64,000 nt of DNA from Pirellulales bacterium (GCA_019636345.1 JAHBXQ010000005.1:62001-126000); one strand, 5' to 3'; counted from the stretch's first letter, positions 50,622 through 61,253 are shown. The notes: generated by a model from the sequence alone, not told the origin. Made by a program: numbers and translations.

Positions 50622-52742
50622 TCAGGGGACGTCGTCCACCGCGGGCGATTCAGCCGGGGAGGAGATCTGGGTGCTCCACTGGCGAGCAAGCGCCTGGTTG
50701 CCCGGCCATTGGGGGGCCGTCCGGGGGGTCTCTTCAAGCAGCTTGATCGCCGCCGCGAAAAGTTCCGAGCCCCCCTCGGCGTCGCTCTCGGCCAGCCGAG
50801 CGAGCGTCCGTGCCAGATTGTAGCGGGCGCCCTCGCGCCACGGCCCGTCGGGGGCCGCCTGCAGGGTTCGCTTGTCGAGCCAATTGCGGGCCGCTTCCAG
50901 GTTCCCCAGGTCGTAGCTCAACAGCCCCAGCCAATAACTCGCCGCGCGCTTCGCCGCGATCGAAACCGCTCGCTTCGCGGGGTCCAACGCTGCGAGCCGC
51001 GCCTCGGGCATCAGCACCCGCTCGTGGTAGTAAAGCGGGATCGCATCACGATGCCCCTCCTTGGGGGTCGCCAACGGGTCGTCGCGTCGATCGCGGGGAA
51101 CGTCCTTGTGCCCCATGAAGTGCAGCGTCCGGGCCTTCCACAACTCGGGGGCCTGTGCGAACGGCGCGAATTGCTCGACCTCGGCCGTGCGCGTCGACGA
51201 GCGGGTTGAGTAGGCGCCGGCCAGCCCGGCCAACGTTCCGGGCCACAGCGACGTGGCGTCGATCGGCGCCGACTTCAGGCGCTCGACCATCCCCGGCACG
51301 TTGGCTGTGAGGAAGACGAGTTGCTCCCCCTTGAGGGCCGCTTCGAGTCTCGCCGCTCGCCGCGTCAACTGCAGCGGCGAGGCGACGATCTGAGCCGTGA
51401 CGTGCGTCAAGTCGGACTCGGCAAGCGGGTAGGGCGCGTCCGGCACGTCGAATGCCCGCACGAGCGCCGGGGTCGCCTTCAACTCGGTCAGCGTCGCGAT
51501 CCCCCCGGCGCCCGGCAGCGGCAGACCGTACTCGGGATCGAACAGCAGCCACCCCTGTTCGCCGAGCGCGGCCAGGAGCGCCCGCGCCGGTTCCGCGTCG
51601 GCCGCCGGGGCGAAGGCCATCATCGCCGCAGGGATCCTCAGTTGCCGGCACAACTCCACGAAGACCCACGCGCGGTGGTCGGCCGAACCGTGGCCGTAGG
51701 CAAGCGCCTGCCAGGGAAGGTGGATTGTGCGGGCGGCGTCCGGATCGTCCAGTTGAATGTTTCGCACCACCCAATCGAACAGCGCAGCGGCCGTGTCGGC
51801 GTCGGTCACGGCGGGGCCGCGAGCCCAAGCGGCGACATCGCGGGTCCAAACAGCTTGCTGCAGGAGTCGCCCTTCGTAGTCGGCGAACAGCCCCCCGTCC
51901 AAGTTCGTCGGTGCGATCGCCTCGGTCGCGCCCTTGGCGGTCCGCAACTCGGCCGGCCAGGAATCGACCAAGGGGGGCGCAGGCCAAGTGTCCGCAGGGG
52001 AGCCGATGTTGCGCAGCCATTGGTTCGCCCGTTCAACCAACTGGGCCAGCGCTCCCGCGTCGGGAGTCGGTTCCCACCCTAGCGGCGGCTCGCGGTTCAC
52101 ATCGTACTGATCGAGCGCCCAACGGATCCGCTCCATCCGCTTGTCGGAATAACGCCAGATCTCGACCCGCTCGGGATACTCGACCGCCTGATTGAGTTCG
52201 ACCCCCAACAGCAGCGCACTTTCAGGGTCCTGGAGATCGAGCCGACGGACCGGAATCTCGATCGAATCGCGTTCCTGGATGCCCATCTCCTGCATCTGGC
52301 GCGATTCCTCGTCGGCGTCGTCGACTTTGACATAGTAGATTCGCACCACGTCGAGCGGCCGCACGCCGAGGGTGCGGAAGTTGGCGTTGCCGGTCGTGAC
52401 GCGCAAGTAATTGACGCCGGTCTCCGGCGAGGCGGGATTCGGGGTGATGATGGCCCGAATCTCGCGGCCGTCGGAACTGTTCGCGGCGGTGAGCACCGGC
52501 TCGGCGGGAGCGAGATTCAGGTCGTTCCGCTCGGCCAGATCGTTGAGCGATTCGGCGACGCTCGCCAGGAGCGCGTCCCCCTCGGCCCGCTTGCCTCCGC
52601 CGGCGCCGGCGCTGCGTCGACCGCGCTGCGCTTGGGGCGGACCGCAACCTGCGACAATCAACCAACACGCGACCAGCGCAACCAGCGACAAATACGCCCC
52701 GACATGCATCCGCCGGGACCGAGTGCAGAGAGGAACAGGCAT
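50622..52742 (-). CDS. large lipoprotein with transglutaminase-like domain
   Basis: 706 aa from ATG 52742 (ATG 52709 also possible). Export signal [19 protein letters not shown] ends in a lipobox with Cys, so membrane anchored. The centre ([55 protein letters not shown]) has the shape of a transglutaminase-like fold, but the catalytic Cys position is Asp and the HAW segment is absent, so it is probably non-catalytic. The C-terminal helical part ([20 protein letters not shown]) resembles TPR. Likely an outer-envelope structural or binding protein; function unknown. Confidence 0.75.
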   Translation of the reverse strand: MPVPLCTRSRRMHVGAYLSLVALVACWLIVAGCGPPQAQRGRRSAGAGGGKRAEGDALLASVAESLNDLAERNDLNLAPAEPVLTAANSSDGREIRAIITPNPASPETGVNYLRVTTGNANFRTLGVRPLDVVRIYYVKVDDADEESRQMQEMGIQERDSIEIPVRRLDLQDPESALLLGVELNQAVEYPERVEIWRYSDKRMERIRWALDQYDVNREPPLGWEPTPDAGALAQLVERANQWLRNIGSPADTWPAPPLVDSWPAELRTAKGATEAIAPTNLDGGLFADYEGRLLQQAVWTRDVAAWARGPAVTDADTAAALFDWVVRNIQLDDPDAARTIHLPWQALAYGHGSADHRAWVFVELCRQLRIPAAMMAFAPAADAEPARALLAALGEQGWLLFDPEYGLPLPGAGGIATLTELKATPALVRAFDVPDAPYPLAESDLTHVTAQIVASPLQLTRRAARLEAALKGEQLVFLTANVPGMVERLKSAPIDATSLWPGTLAGLAGAYSTRSSTRTAEVEQFAPFAQAPELWKARTLHFMGHKDVPRDRRDDPLATPKEGHRDAIPLYYHERVLMPEARLAALDPAKRAVSIAAKRAASYWLGLLSYDLGNLEAARNWLDKRTLQAAPDGPWREGARYNLARTLARLAESDAEGGSELFAAAIKLLEETPRTAPQWPGNQALARQWSTQISSPAESPAVDDVP

Positions 52743-52850
52743 CGCAATTCGGAAATATCAGGCGGGAAGGAGTCAGGCCAGCCGGGCGGTGTGCAAGCCC
52801 CCCCGGCGGCGCGGCGATTTCGGCTCAATTCGCAGCCGACGACGGCCCTG

Positions 52851-53681
52851 CTAGAAATCAGCCTCGGCCACGGCGCGAATCGCCGTCAAACGCTTCATCA
52901 TAGGCTCGATGGCCTGCAAGGGCACCATGTTCGGGCCATCACTGGGCGAACGGTCGGGGTCGGGATGCGTTTCGCAAAACAGTCCGTCAGCCCCGACGGC
53001 CATCGCAGCCCGGGCCAGCGGCTCGACCATGTCGCGGTTGCCCCCGGTCGCTCCCCCCAGCCCTCCCGGTTCCTGGACGCTGTGGGTGGCGTCGAACACC
53101 ACCGGAACGCCCAAGGCCTGCATCTGCGGGATCGAACGCATGTCGTTCACCAGCCGGCCGTAACCAAAGAACGTACCGCGCTCGCAGACCAGCACGTCGC
53201 GGCAGCCCCCCTCGTCCAATTTGGCGACGACATGCTTCATATCGCCGGGAGCCATGAATTGGCCTTTTTTCACATGAACCGGCCGGCCGGTTGCGGCTGC
53301 GGCGGCCAACAAGTCGGTCTGCCGGGCGAGAAAGGCGGGGATCTGCAGGAGGTCGACCGCCTCGGCCGCCGGGGCGGCTTGGCCGGCCTCGTGGACGTCG
53401 GTCGTCACCGGCAGACCCGTCGCTCGCTTCACTTCCGCGAGCATCGCCAGCCCGGCCGCGAGCCCCGGCCCGCGCGGCGAAGCGATGCTGGTTCGATTCG
53501 CCTTGTCGAACGAGGCCTTGAACACAAGCTGGATGCCGAGCGAGTCCGCGACCCGCTTCAGTTCGACGGCGATCTCCATCGCTCCGTCGAGATCCTCCAG
53601 AACGCAGGGCCCGGCGATCCACAACAGCGGCTCCCCCTTGCCGCAACGATAGGGGCCGATCTGGGCGGGGTTGTGTAGCAC
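52851..53681 (-). CDS. kdsA: 3-deoxy-8-phosphooctulonate synthase
   Basis: 276 aa using GTG 53681, supported by GGGAG 8 nt upstream and by agreement with the usual KdsA start ([20 protein letters not shown]). Condenses arabinose 5-phosphate and phosphoenolpyruvate for Kdo in lipopolysaccharide. Motifs: [84 protein letters not shown] and [14 protein letters not shown]. An in-frame ATG at 53729 would add a non-homologous leader. The presence of a Kdo pathway gene supports an LPS-type outer membrane. Confidence 0.95.
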   Translation of the reverse strand: MLHNPAQIGPYRCGKGEPLLWIAGPCVLEDLDGAMEIAVELKRVADSLGIQLVFKASFDKANRTSIASPRGPGLAAGLAMLAEVKRATGLPVTTDVHEAGQAAPAAEAVDLLQIPAFLARQTDLLAAAAATGRPVHVKKGQFMAPGDMKHVVAKLDEGGCRDVLVCERGTFFGYGRLVNDMRSIPQMQALGVPVVFDATHSVQEPGGLGGATGGNRDMVEPLARAAMAVGADGLFCETHPDPDRSPSDGPNMVPLQAIEPMMKRLTAIRAVAEADF

Positions 53682-54056
53682 GCAGCAGACTCCCAGGCTC
53701 AACACGGTGAGGGAACAAGCAGGTCTCAACGTGAGAACAGCCCTCGGCAGGGCGCCTGTCCCCGCAGCGGCGACATCGTCCGCAGACAGCGCCGGGTACG
53801 TTCCGCCCTAGCGGCAGCCTAGGGGATAACCCGATATTTGACAACGGGTTACGACGGAGTCGCCCTGTCGGACCGTCTCACATCGAGACTAATCGCCGCC
53901 GATGCGTCAGCTTTTCCGAGGCGCGGGCAAACAAGTGTCTGATATCGCTACCAAAGCGGAGTTTTGCCCGAGTGAAAACCGAACGCACGGGGCTGCGCCG
54001 GCTCGCGGCGACGCCTGGGATTCGCCCGCGGACAAGACCTCAACTAGCGATGGCAT
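53682..54056. other. kdsA leader / gene-free stretch with small hairpins
   Basis: 375 bp without a credible gene. Perfect short inverted repeats lie at 53806-53824 (CCCTAG / CTAGGG) and 53827-53851 (TAACCC / GGGTTA), next to each other about 130-170 bp before the kdsA start on the minus strand; they may be leader or operator structures. Confidence 0.4.
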
Positions 54057-54278
54057 AACGGCTTATGAGCGAACTGCCGTTAGCTGCGATCGCACGTGCA
54101 ACGATTGGCACGCGAGGTGCGTTCCAATCGTCTTTGCGTGGCGCCGACCCTCGTCGCCGCCACGCCTCAATTTGCTGGCCCGCGGGGCCTCGGACGACCG
54201 TCGGTTGAGCAGTTCACTTGCCCCTGACTGCTGAACCAAGCCAATGCGTATTTGGCTCGTCCGAGGCCCGCTTTTTTT
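54057..54278 (+). ncRNA. candidate structured small RNA
   Basis: 222 nt on the plus strand between divergent kdsA and the convergent VWA gene, with no plus-strand gene upstream. Successive pairings: AACGGC (54057-54062) with GCCGTT (54076-54081); ACGATTGG (54101-54108) with CCAATCGT (54124-54131); then a junction closed by GGCCTCGGACGA (54186-54197) and TCGTCCGAGGCC (54257-54268), enclosing GGTTGAGCAGTTCA (54203-54216) with TGACTGCTGAACC (54225-54237) and CCAA/TTGG (54241-54255). Seven T follow at 54272-54278. It does not match tmRNA, SRP, 6S or RNase P landmarks I know. 5' end and promoter not identified. Confidence 0.4.
54186..54278 (+). terminator. terminator-like stem with T7 tract
   Basis: A 12-bp perfect closing stem (54186-54197 / 54257-54268), then CGC and TTTTTTT. 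The T-tract is only on the plus strand, so it ends a plus-strand transcript, not the minus-strand VWA or kdsA genes. The enclosed 59 nt are themselves strongly base-paired. Confidence 0.55.
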
Positions 54279-54307
54279 GCTGCATTCAAGGTCGGCTCGC
54301 AAGCGTT

Positions 54308-55774
54308 TCACCAGCCGCGTTTGACTTTGCGGCCCCAGACCGGGCCCGGCGTCTCGCTGTGATAGGGCCGCCTCGTCTTGAGCGCGAGCAGTTTCATCGC
54401 CTCCGGGACGTCGCTCTCGCGGAACGTGCCGCCGTTCGCCTCCGCGATGAGCTCCAGCTTCGCACGACTCGCCGTGCTCCGTCCCAGCCCGACGGCGATC
54501 GAGTGAATCGCAAACCGGCGCGTCTCGCCGGCCAGCAAGTACTGCAGTTTCTTCTGACTTTGGATCCGTCCGTCCGAGAGCAGAAACACGGTGTCCGGGC
54601 CGATCGACGCGGCGGCGGCGAGCGCCTCGTCGACCGAATCGCCGAGACAAAGCTCAACCGTATCGAGCCAGTCGTCCAGCAGTTGCTTGTTGCGGTCGGT
54701 CGGCTTGACGAACTGCATCGCTGGCTGCGGGTAGAACAACGGGTAGATCGTGTCGCTGTAGAAGATGACGTAGAACTCCTGCTGGGGCGTCAGCGCATCG
54801 ACGCAGCGGCGCAACTCGGCGAGCACCGTTTCCAGTCGTCCGCCTTGCATGCTCCCCGAGTTGTCGAGGATGAACACGATGCGGCGCCCTTCGATCTGCA
54901 AGCCGAAGAACTCGGCCTGCGGGATGTCTCCGCGCCCTGTTGCCTCGCCGGCGGCAGCGAGTCCGTCTCCGGCGAACATGGCGCCCACGTCGCCGAAGCC
55001 CGCGTCCCCCAGACCGCCGGGGGCAATGAGATCGGAAAGCGCCTCAGAAGCGGCGACCTCGCCCAGCATGGCGCCGCCGTCGGTCGTCAGTTCCTCCCCG
55101 GCGAACTCGACGAACTCCGTCAGAACGACTTCCTCCAGCGGTTCCGCCTCGGCGACGGGGATCTCAGCGAACAACTCCTCGTGCAGCGGCTCATCGACCG
55201 TCAGCAGCAGGTCAAAATCGTCCGCCACCCCTGCGATCGTCGCCAGACTCAAGACGACCAGCGTCGCGACATGCAGGAGAACTGAACTGGCGACCACCGA
55301 GAAATCGCGACGCATTCGGCGCACCGAAGCGGCCCGCTTCGCCGCGACTCGCACCGGAGGCGTATGCGGAGCGGCGCGACGAACTTCGCCGCGCTGATTC
55401 GTCGGCGGAACGCGCCGAGCGGCGGCGGCATCCGCAGCGTCTGCGGGCTCGACGTCGGCCTGCGGGGCGGGGTCTCGAGGGGCGCTCGTCGGCGCGGGCG
55501 AAAGCCGACGCGGCGCCGCCCGACGCGTTCGCCGGGAGCGAAACCGAGCGGGCGTCAAATCGCCGACAATCGGCGCAGCGCCGTTGGGCCGGCCTGCGGA
55601 GACCTCGACGAAGAACGTTTCCACCGCCGGGTCGACGGTCTGAACGTCGGCCGGCTCTGCAACGGCCTCGACTCCGTCGTCGATCCGCTGGGCCTCGGTG
55701 CGCAGTTCTCGCAACAGCGGCTTGCGCGCACCGTCGAGGCGGCGTTCGACGACGTCTTGCGGATCGATCGGCAT
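54308..55774 (-). CDS. membrane-anchored VWA-domain protein
   Basis: 488 aa from ATG 55774. A cytoplasmic Arg/Ala/Pro-rich N-terminus of about 155 residues, one transmembrane helix (FSVVASSVLLHVATLVVLSL), an acidic linker (LHEELFAEIPVAEAEPLEEV), then a von Willebrand factor A domain from about residue 300: RIVFILDNSGSMQGGRLETV supplies the DxSxS metal site, LGDSVDEALAAAASIGPDTV the Thr region and VFLLSDGRIQS the Asp. The MIDAS looks complete. Likely mediates metal-dependent protein interaction outside the membrane. No operon partner. Confidence 0.85.
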   Translation of the reverse strand: MPIDPQDVVERRLDGARKPLLRELRTEAQRIDDGVEAVAEPADVQTVDPAVETFFVEVSAGRPNGAAPIVGDLTPARFRSRRTRRAAPRRLSPAPTSAPRDPAPQADVEPADAADAAAARRVPPTNQRGEVRRAAPHTPPVRVAAKRAASVRRMRRDFSVVASSVLLHVATLVVLSLATIAGVADDFDLLLTVDEPLHEELFAEIPVAEAEPLEEVVLTEFVEFAGEELTTDGGAMLGEVAASEALSDLIAPGGLGDAGFGDVGAMFAGDGLAAAGEATGRGDIPQAEFFGLQIEGRRIVFILDNSGSMQGGRLETVLAELRRCVDALTPQQEFYVIFYSDTIYPLFYPQPAMQFVKPTDRNKQLLDDWLDTVELCLGDSVDEALAAAASIGPDTVFLLSDGRIQSQKKLQYLLAGETRRFAIHSIAVGLGRSTASRAKLELIAEANGGTFRESDVPEAMKLLALKTRRPYHSETPGPVWGRKVKRGW

Positions 55775-56272
55775 GCCAGTCGCCCTTCCTCGCTGGCGTA
55801 GGCGCCTGCATTGCTGGCGCCGGAACGGGTTTTGATTCTAGCAGCGAGGCGCATGGAAATCCAAAAAACCCTTCTCCTTGGTGTGAAACCAGTTAGGGCG
55901 ATCCTTTCGGGTCGTCTCGGGCGCCGGCGACGGTCCGAAAGCCCCGCGAGGCCCCAGGACTCACGTGCCCGACATCGCCGTCAACGCGCACTCCTGGCTA
56001 CTGTGCTAGCAACCGCTGGCTCGCCGAACGCCTACGACGAACCTGCGGCTCGCGGACGGCTCGCAATCCGCGAGCCGCAGGCATTGCCAGCAGAGCAATC
56101 GGCGGCAGCCCTCCGGACATTCTGGAACTTCGACTGCATGAATCAGGCGGAGTTTGACGAATTATCCGGTCAGGTACTCCGTCGCCGGCGCGGAACCGCG
56201 CGGGACGAATTCTCGACCTGCGACTTCGCACCCTCCTTCCTCGCTCCCCTCGTCCTTCGGGCCCTTTCGATT
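55775..56272. other. intergenic region before the PhyH-family gene
   Basis: 498 bp without a convincing gene, although the downstream frame stays open from 55811. It contains the strong hairpin at 56042-56081. No clear promoter hexamers. Confidence 0.4.
56042..56081. repeat. perfect 15-bp hairpin upstream of the PhyH-family gene
   Basis: CCTGCGGCTCGCGGA (56042-56056), 10-nt loop, TCCGCGAGCCGCAGG (56067-56081). No T-tract. A second GC-rich perfect hairpin lies just after the same gene (57412-57441), so the gene is bracketed by such structures. Confidence 0.7.
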
Positions 56273-57382
56273 ATGAACCTCCATCCCAAACAGCGTCCCC
56301 TGTGGCAAAAGGCGATCGCTTGGCCGGCGTTGGCCGGCATGATGGCCTATAAGGCGTCGCATTTGCCGCGGCGCATCTTCCCGCGCGCCATCCGCGCGAT
56401 GCTCAACAACTGGGACTACCGCACGTACGGCGTGCTGCTGAAGTCGGGCCTCAATCGGGCCTACATCGATCAGCCATGCGAATTCAAGATGCCGACGTCG
56501 TTCGAGCCCAAGGCGCAAGTCGCTCCGGAGTACCAGATGACTCCGGCCCAGATTAAGCAGTTCTACGAAGACGGCTTCATCGGCCCCTTGGACGCGTTCA
56601 GCCGCGAGGAGATGGCCGACTTCCGCCAGGACATGCTGGCGGTCGAGAACACGAACAATACGACTTTTAACTTCGTCACGCCGCGAGATCGGCACTTCGA
56701 GATGCCGCGGCTGTGGAACTACATGAAGCACCCGGCAATCACCGAGCGGCTGGCTCAACTGCTGGGTCCGGACATCAACGTGTGGCGCACGCAGATCTTT
56801 TTCAAACCCCCGAAGTCGCCCGCCATTCAGTGGCACCAAGCGAGCACGTTCATGGTCGAGGACTACCTCAACCCGGGGCTTTACCCGGAGGATCGCAGCG
56901 AGATCTTCCAATTGACCGTCTGGATTGCGGTCGACGACACCACTCCCGAGAACGGCTGTCTCGATTTCGTCCGCGGCTCGCACACGTCGGTTCGCACGAT
57001 CAAGTTCGGCGGCGAGGAGGGCTTCTACAACGCCCAGTTCTCGCTGCAGTTCGAGCGTGATCCGTCGAAGTACGTGCGAATCCCCTGCAAGGCCGGGCAG
57101 TTCATCATCTTCACCGAGCGATGCATCCACGGCTCGGGCCCGAACACGACCGACCGGCATCGGCTGGCGTTCAACCTGCGGGCGATTCCGACCCACGTCC
57201 CCGTGTATCGGGGCGTGGAGAAGTACCGCAGCGTCTACAACGGCGGCAAGTACGATCTGAAGAACTGGGGGGTCGTCTCCTTGCGCGGGACGGACCGCCA
57301 TCAGTTGAGCCGGACGATCGACATCGACGCCCTGCACCGCCAGCTCGCCGAGCGGCAATCGCAGCAGCGCCGGGCGGCCTGA
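56273..57382 (+). CDS. PhyH-family Fe(II)/2-oxoglutarate enzyme with halogenase-type HxA motif
   Basis: 369 aa from ATG 56273. YQMTPAQIKQFYEDGFIGPL and LDAFSREEMADFRQD are the PhyH start; INVWRTQIFFKPPKSPAIQW leads to the iron motif, which reads His188-Gln189-Ala190 (WHQASTF) where hydroxylases have HxD. The second His is His286 (FTERCIHGSGPNTTD) and the oxoglutarate Arg is probably Arg297 (RHRLAFNLR). ENGCLDFVRGSHTS is intact. Loss of the carboxylate ligand is the hallmark of SyrB2-type non-heme iron halogenases, where halide takes its place, and the text resembles the chlorinating-enzyme subfamily. No signal peptide. Followed by an SDR gene. Substrate unknown; a carrier protein or NRPS is not in view. 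Confidence 0.8.
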   Translation: MNLHPKQRPLWQKAIAWPALAGMMAYKASHLPRRIFPRAIRAMLNNWDYRTYGVLLKSGLNRAYIDQPCEFKMPTSFEPKAQVAPEYQMTPAQIKQFYEDGFIGPLDAFSREEMADFRQDMLAVENTNNTTFNFVTPRDRHFEMPRLWNYMKHPAITERLAQLLGPDINVWRTQIFFKPPKSPAIQWHQASTFMVEDYLNPGLYPEDRSEIFQLTVWIAVDDTTPENGCLDFVRGSHTSVRTIKFGGEEGFYNAQFSLQFERDPSKYVRIPCKAGQFIIFTERCIHGSGPNTTDRHRLAFNLRAIPTHVPVYRGVEKYRSVYNGGKYDLKNWGVVSLRGTDRHQLSRTIDIDALHRQLAERQSQQRRAA

Positions 57383-57411
57383 GCGGGCCCCTGCAATCGA
57401 CGACGCCCGAC

Positions 57412-57441
57412 GTGCGGCTGCCGACCGCTCGGCAGCCGCAC
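57412..57441 (+). terminator. hairpin after the PhyH-family gene
   Basis: GTGCGGCTGCCGA (57412-57424), loop CCGC, TCGGCAGCCGCAC (57429-57441): 13 perfect base pairs, 30 bp after the stop. No T-tract; probable terminator or mRNA 3' end structure, and it separates the gene from the SDR. Confidence 0.5.
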
Positions 57442-57499
57442 CGGCGTTGACGGAACCTGCAACGCCATTGTGACGATTCCTCTCTGATCAACTGACCCT

Positions 57500-58342
57500 A
57501 TGCGCATTCTTCACGGCAAGTCGGCGCTTGTGACGGGGGCCGCCTCGGGAATCGGACGGGCCTTGGCGCTGCGTCTCGCCGCCGAGGGAATGCGGCTCTA
57601 CCTGCTCGACGTCGACGAGGCCGGTCTGACGCGAGTCGTCGACGAGTGCCGACCGCTCGGCGTCGAAGCGATCGGCCGGCGGTGCGATCTCGCCCAACGA
57701 GTCGAGATTTCGGCCGCGGTCGCCGCGATCCTCGACCGCTGGGGCAGGATCGACCTGTTGGTGAACAACGCCGGAATCACCTACTACGGCCGCACCGTCG
57801 AGATGACGGCCGAGCATTGGGATCGACTTCTGGCGGTCAATCTTCACGCCCCGGTGCAGTTGGTCCGCGAACTTCTCCCCTCGTTCCTGGCGCAAGGCGA
57901 GGCGCATATCCTCAACGTGGGAAGCGTCTGCGGGCTGGTGGGCTTGGCGCGCGTGGCGGCCTACTCGACCAGCAAGTTCGCGATGGTCGGCTTCAGCGAG
58001 TCGCTGCGGTCGGAGTACTCGCACTGCGGCCTGGGCGTGACCGTCGTTTGTCCGGGGTTCGTCGATACGAACTTGTTCGCCACGGCGCCATTGGGCCCCG
58101 ACCGGAAGTGTCATAAGATCCCGCCGCGGTGGCTGATGACGACGCCGGAGACGATCGCCGCCCGCGCCGTCCGCGGCATTCGACGCAACCGAGGGGTCGT
58201 CGTCGTGCAACCGTATGCGCACGTGATGGTCGGACTGAAGCGGTTCGCACCTTGGGCGTTGGAAGGGTTGAACCGGCTGCGGCGCAAACGGTCGCTGCCT
58301 GGCGGCGCCCCCGTCGCGGCCCCCGACCGCCGCGCCGCGTAA
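57500..58342 (+). CDS. short-chain dehydrogenase/reductase
   Basis: 280 aa from ATG 57500. Classical SDR: cofactor motif TGAASGIG (12-19), acidic residue after the second strand (LLDVDE, suggesting NAD rather than NADP preference), NNAG at about 89-92, and the catalytic Ser142, Tyr155 and Lys159 (VGSVCGLVGLARVAAYSTSK). CPGFVDTNLF is the usual PG motif. The C-terminal 60 residues hold a hydrophobic/basic segment (VVVVQPYAHVMVGLKRFAPW) as in SDRs acting on lipid-like substrates. It is 117 bp after the PhyH-family gene, so the two could act in one modification pathway, but a hairpin lies between. Confidence 0.9.
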   Translation: MRILHGKSALVTGAASGIGRALALRLAAEGMRLYLLDVDEAGLTRVVDECRPLGVEAIGRRCDLAQRVEISAAVAAILDRWGRIDLLVNNAGITYYGRTVEMTAEHWDRLLAVNLHAPVQLVRELLPSFLAQGEAHILNVGSVCGLVGLARVAAYSTSKFAMVGFSESLRSEYSHCGLGVTVVCPGFVDTNLFATAPLGPDRKCHKIPPRWLMTTPETIAARAVRGIRRNRGVVVVQPYAHVMVGLKRFAPWALEGLNRLRRKRSLPGGAPVAAPDRRAA

Positions 58343-58540
58343 TTGCAGCGCCGCTCGACGCGGACCATGGCAGGGCGACGTCTCCCCGGCGCCGCGGGGG
58401 GCGCTGTAGGCCGACCGCATCGTCGAGCGCCGCGGCGGCGTTCCGCGCCCGGTCCCCTCCCGCGGGACCTCGTGCTACACTGAGGCCGCGAGTCCTTGTC
58501 GCATCCGCCTCTGTCGAGCCCCCTTCGGAGATTTCCCGCC

Positions 58541-59998
58541 ATGACTTGTCTGCGCCGCCGGTTTGTCGTGTCCTGCCTGCTTGCGGGGAGCGCCCTGCTT
58601 GCGGCGCCCTGGGGAGATGCGTTCGTCGCGGCGCAGCGGACCGCCGACGCGACCGCGGTGAAGCTCGCCGTCGGTTCGCCGTTCTCCGACCACATGGTGC
58701 TGCAGCGGGACTCGCCGGCGCCGGTTTGGGGCTGGTCGACGCCGGGCGCCACGATCGGCGTCTCGCTGGGCGAGAAGCAACTCGAAGCGATCGCCGACGA
58801 GTCCGGCCGCTGGCAGGTCGATCTCGGCCCGCTGTCGGCAAGCGACAAGCCGCAGTCGCTGTCGATACGCTGCGGGGAGGAGATGCTGAGCGTCGCCGAC
58901 GTCCTGGTAGGCGAAGTTTGGCTCGCCTCGGGACAATCGAACATGGAATGGCCGCTCAAGTTGGCCAAAGATCCCGAGCAAGAAGCGGCCGCGGCCGACT
59001 GGCCCGCAATCCGCCTGCTGAAGATCCCCCACGTCACTGCCGAGACGCTGCAAGAGACCGTCGCCAACTCGGGGTGGAATGTCTGCACGCCGGCGTCGGC
59101 GCCCGAGTTCTCGGCGATCGGATACTTCTTCGCACGCGAGCTTCACCAGGAGTTGAACGTGCCGGTCGGCATCCTCAGCGTCAACTGGGGAGGAACGATG
59201 ATGGAGGCCTGGACCAGCCGCGAGGCGCTCGCCGCCACGGGGACCTTCGCCCCGATCGTCAAGAGCCTCGCCCCGGCCGACGACCTCACCCCCGAGCAAC
59301 GCGGGACGCCCAACCGCCCGGGGGTGCTGATCAACGGCATGCTCGCGCCGATGATCCCCTACGGCATCCGCGGCGTCATCTGGTACCAAGGCGAATCGAA
59401 CGCGGGTCGGGCCAGCCAATACCGCGAGCTCTCCGAACTGATGATCGCCGACTGGCGGGTGCGGTGGGACCAGGGCGATTTCCCGTTCTTGTTCGTGCAG
59501 TTGGCCGGGTGGGAGCCAGGGGGAGCCAGTTGGCCTTACCTCCGCGAGGCGCAAACGCAGACGCTCGAAGTCCCCGCGACCGGCATGGCCGTCGCGATCG
59601 ACATTGGCGATCGGCAGGACATTCACCCCAAAAACAAACAAGAGGTCGGCCGGCGGTTGGCGCTGATCGCACTGGCCAACACGTACGATCGCGACGTCGA
59701 GTTCAGCGGCCCGCTGTATCGCGATATGGAGATCGACGGCGGCGCGGTGACGGTCAGCTTCGACCACGCCGCCGGATTGAAGCACGAGGGCGACGCCCTG
59801 CGCGGCTTCCAACTCGCCGGCGCCGACGGCAATTTCAAGCCGGCGACCGCCAAGATCGCAGGGGATGCAGTCGTGCTCTCGGCCGAAGGGGTCCGCGAAC
59901 CGGTGGCGGTCCGCTACAACTGGGCCGCCTACCCGAACGGCAACCTGCAAAACGAAGCCGGCCTTCCCGCCGTGCCGTTCCGCACCGACGGGTGGTGA
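58541..59998 (+). CDS. sialate O-acetylesterase-like SGNH-type esterase
   Basis: 485 aa from ATG 58541, with signal peptide (VVSCLLAGSALLAAPWGDAF). The N-terminal beta-sandwich (SPFSDHMVLQRDSPAPVWGW) precedes the SASA esterase domain: VGEVWLASGQSNMEWPL with nucleophile Ser133, LSVNWGGTMMEAW, GVIWYQGESNAGR, and the catalytic Asp/His in DIGDRQDIHPKNKQEVGRR. Members remove acetyl groups from sialic acids or plant polysaccharides; with the pectin genes in this window, deacetylation of pectin or xylan side chains is plausible. Convergent with galK; 49 bp between them. Confidence 0.9.
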   Translation: MTCLRRRFVVSCLLAGSALLAAPWGDAFVAAQRTADATAVKLAVGSPFSDHMVLQRDSPAPVWGWSTPGATIGVSLGEKQLEAIADESGRWQVDLGPLSASDKPQSLSIRCGEEMLSVADVLVGEVWLASGQSNMEWPLKLAKDPEQEAAAADWPAIRLLKIPHVTAETLQETVANSGWNVCTPASAPEFSAIGYFFARELHQELNVPVGILSVNWGGTMMEAWTSREALAATGTFAPIVKSLAPADDLTPEQRGTPNRPGVLINGMLAPMIPYGIRGVIWYQGESNAGRASQYRELSELMIADWRVRWDQGDFPFLFVQLAGWEPGGASWPYLREAQTQTLEVPATGMAVAIDIGDRQDIHPKNKQEVGRRLALIALANTYDRDVEFSGPLYRDMEIDGGAVTVSFDHAAGLKHEGDALRGFQLAGADGNFKPATAKIAGDAVVLSAEGVREPVAVRYNWAAYPNGNLQNEAGLPAVPFRTDGW

Positions 59999-60047
59999 AC
60001 GCCGCGACGGGAGGGCCTCCCCTCAGAACCCGGGGGCAAGACGACCA

Positions 60048-61253
<1,206 letters not shown>

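Noticed and set aside
54018-54075. CGGCTTAT near 54060 resembling the RNase P RNA conserved 3' segment
   Set aside because: The matching upstream conserved segment (GAGGAAAGTCC-like) is absent in the preceding several hundred bases on this strand.
53902-54234. A 110-codon plus-strand open frame ending inside the structured RNA candidate
   Set aside because: Amino-acid composition is not protein-like, no ribosome site, and its end falls in the loop of the terminator stem; RNA structure explains the region better, though a short peptide cannot be fully excluded.
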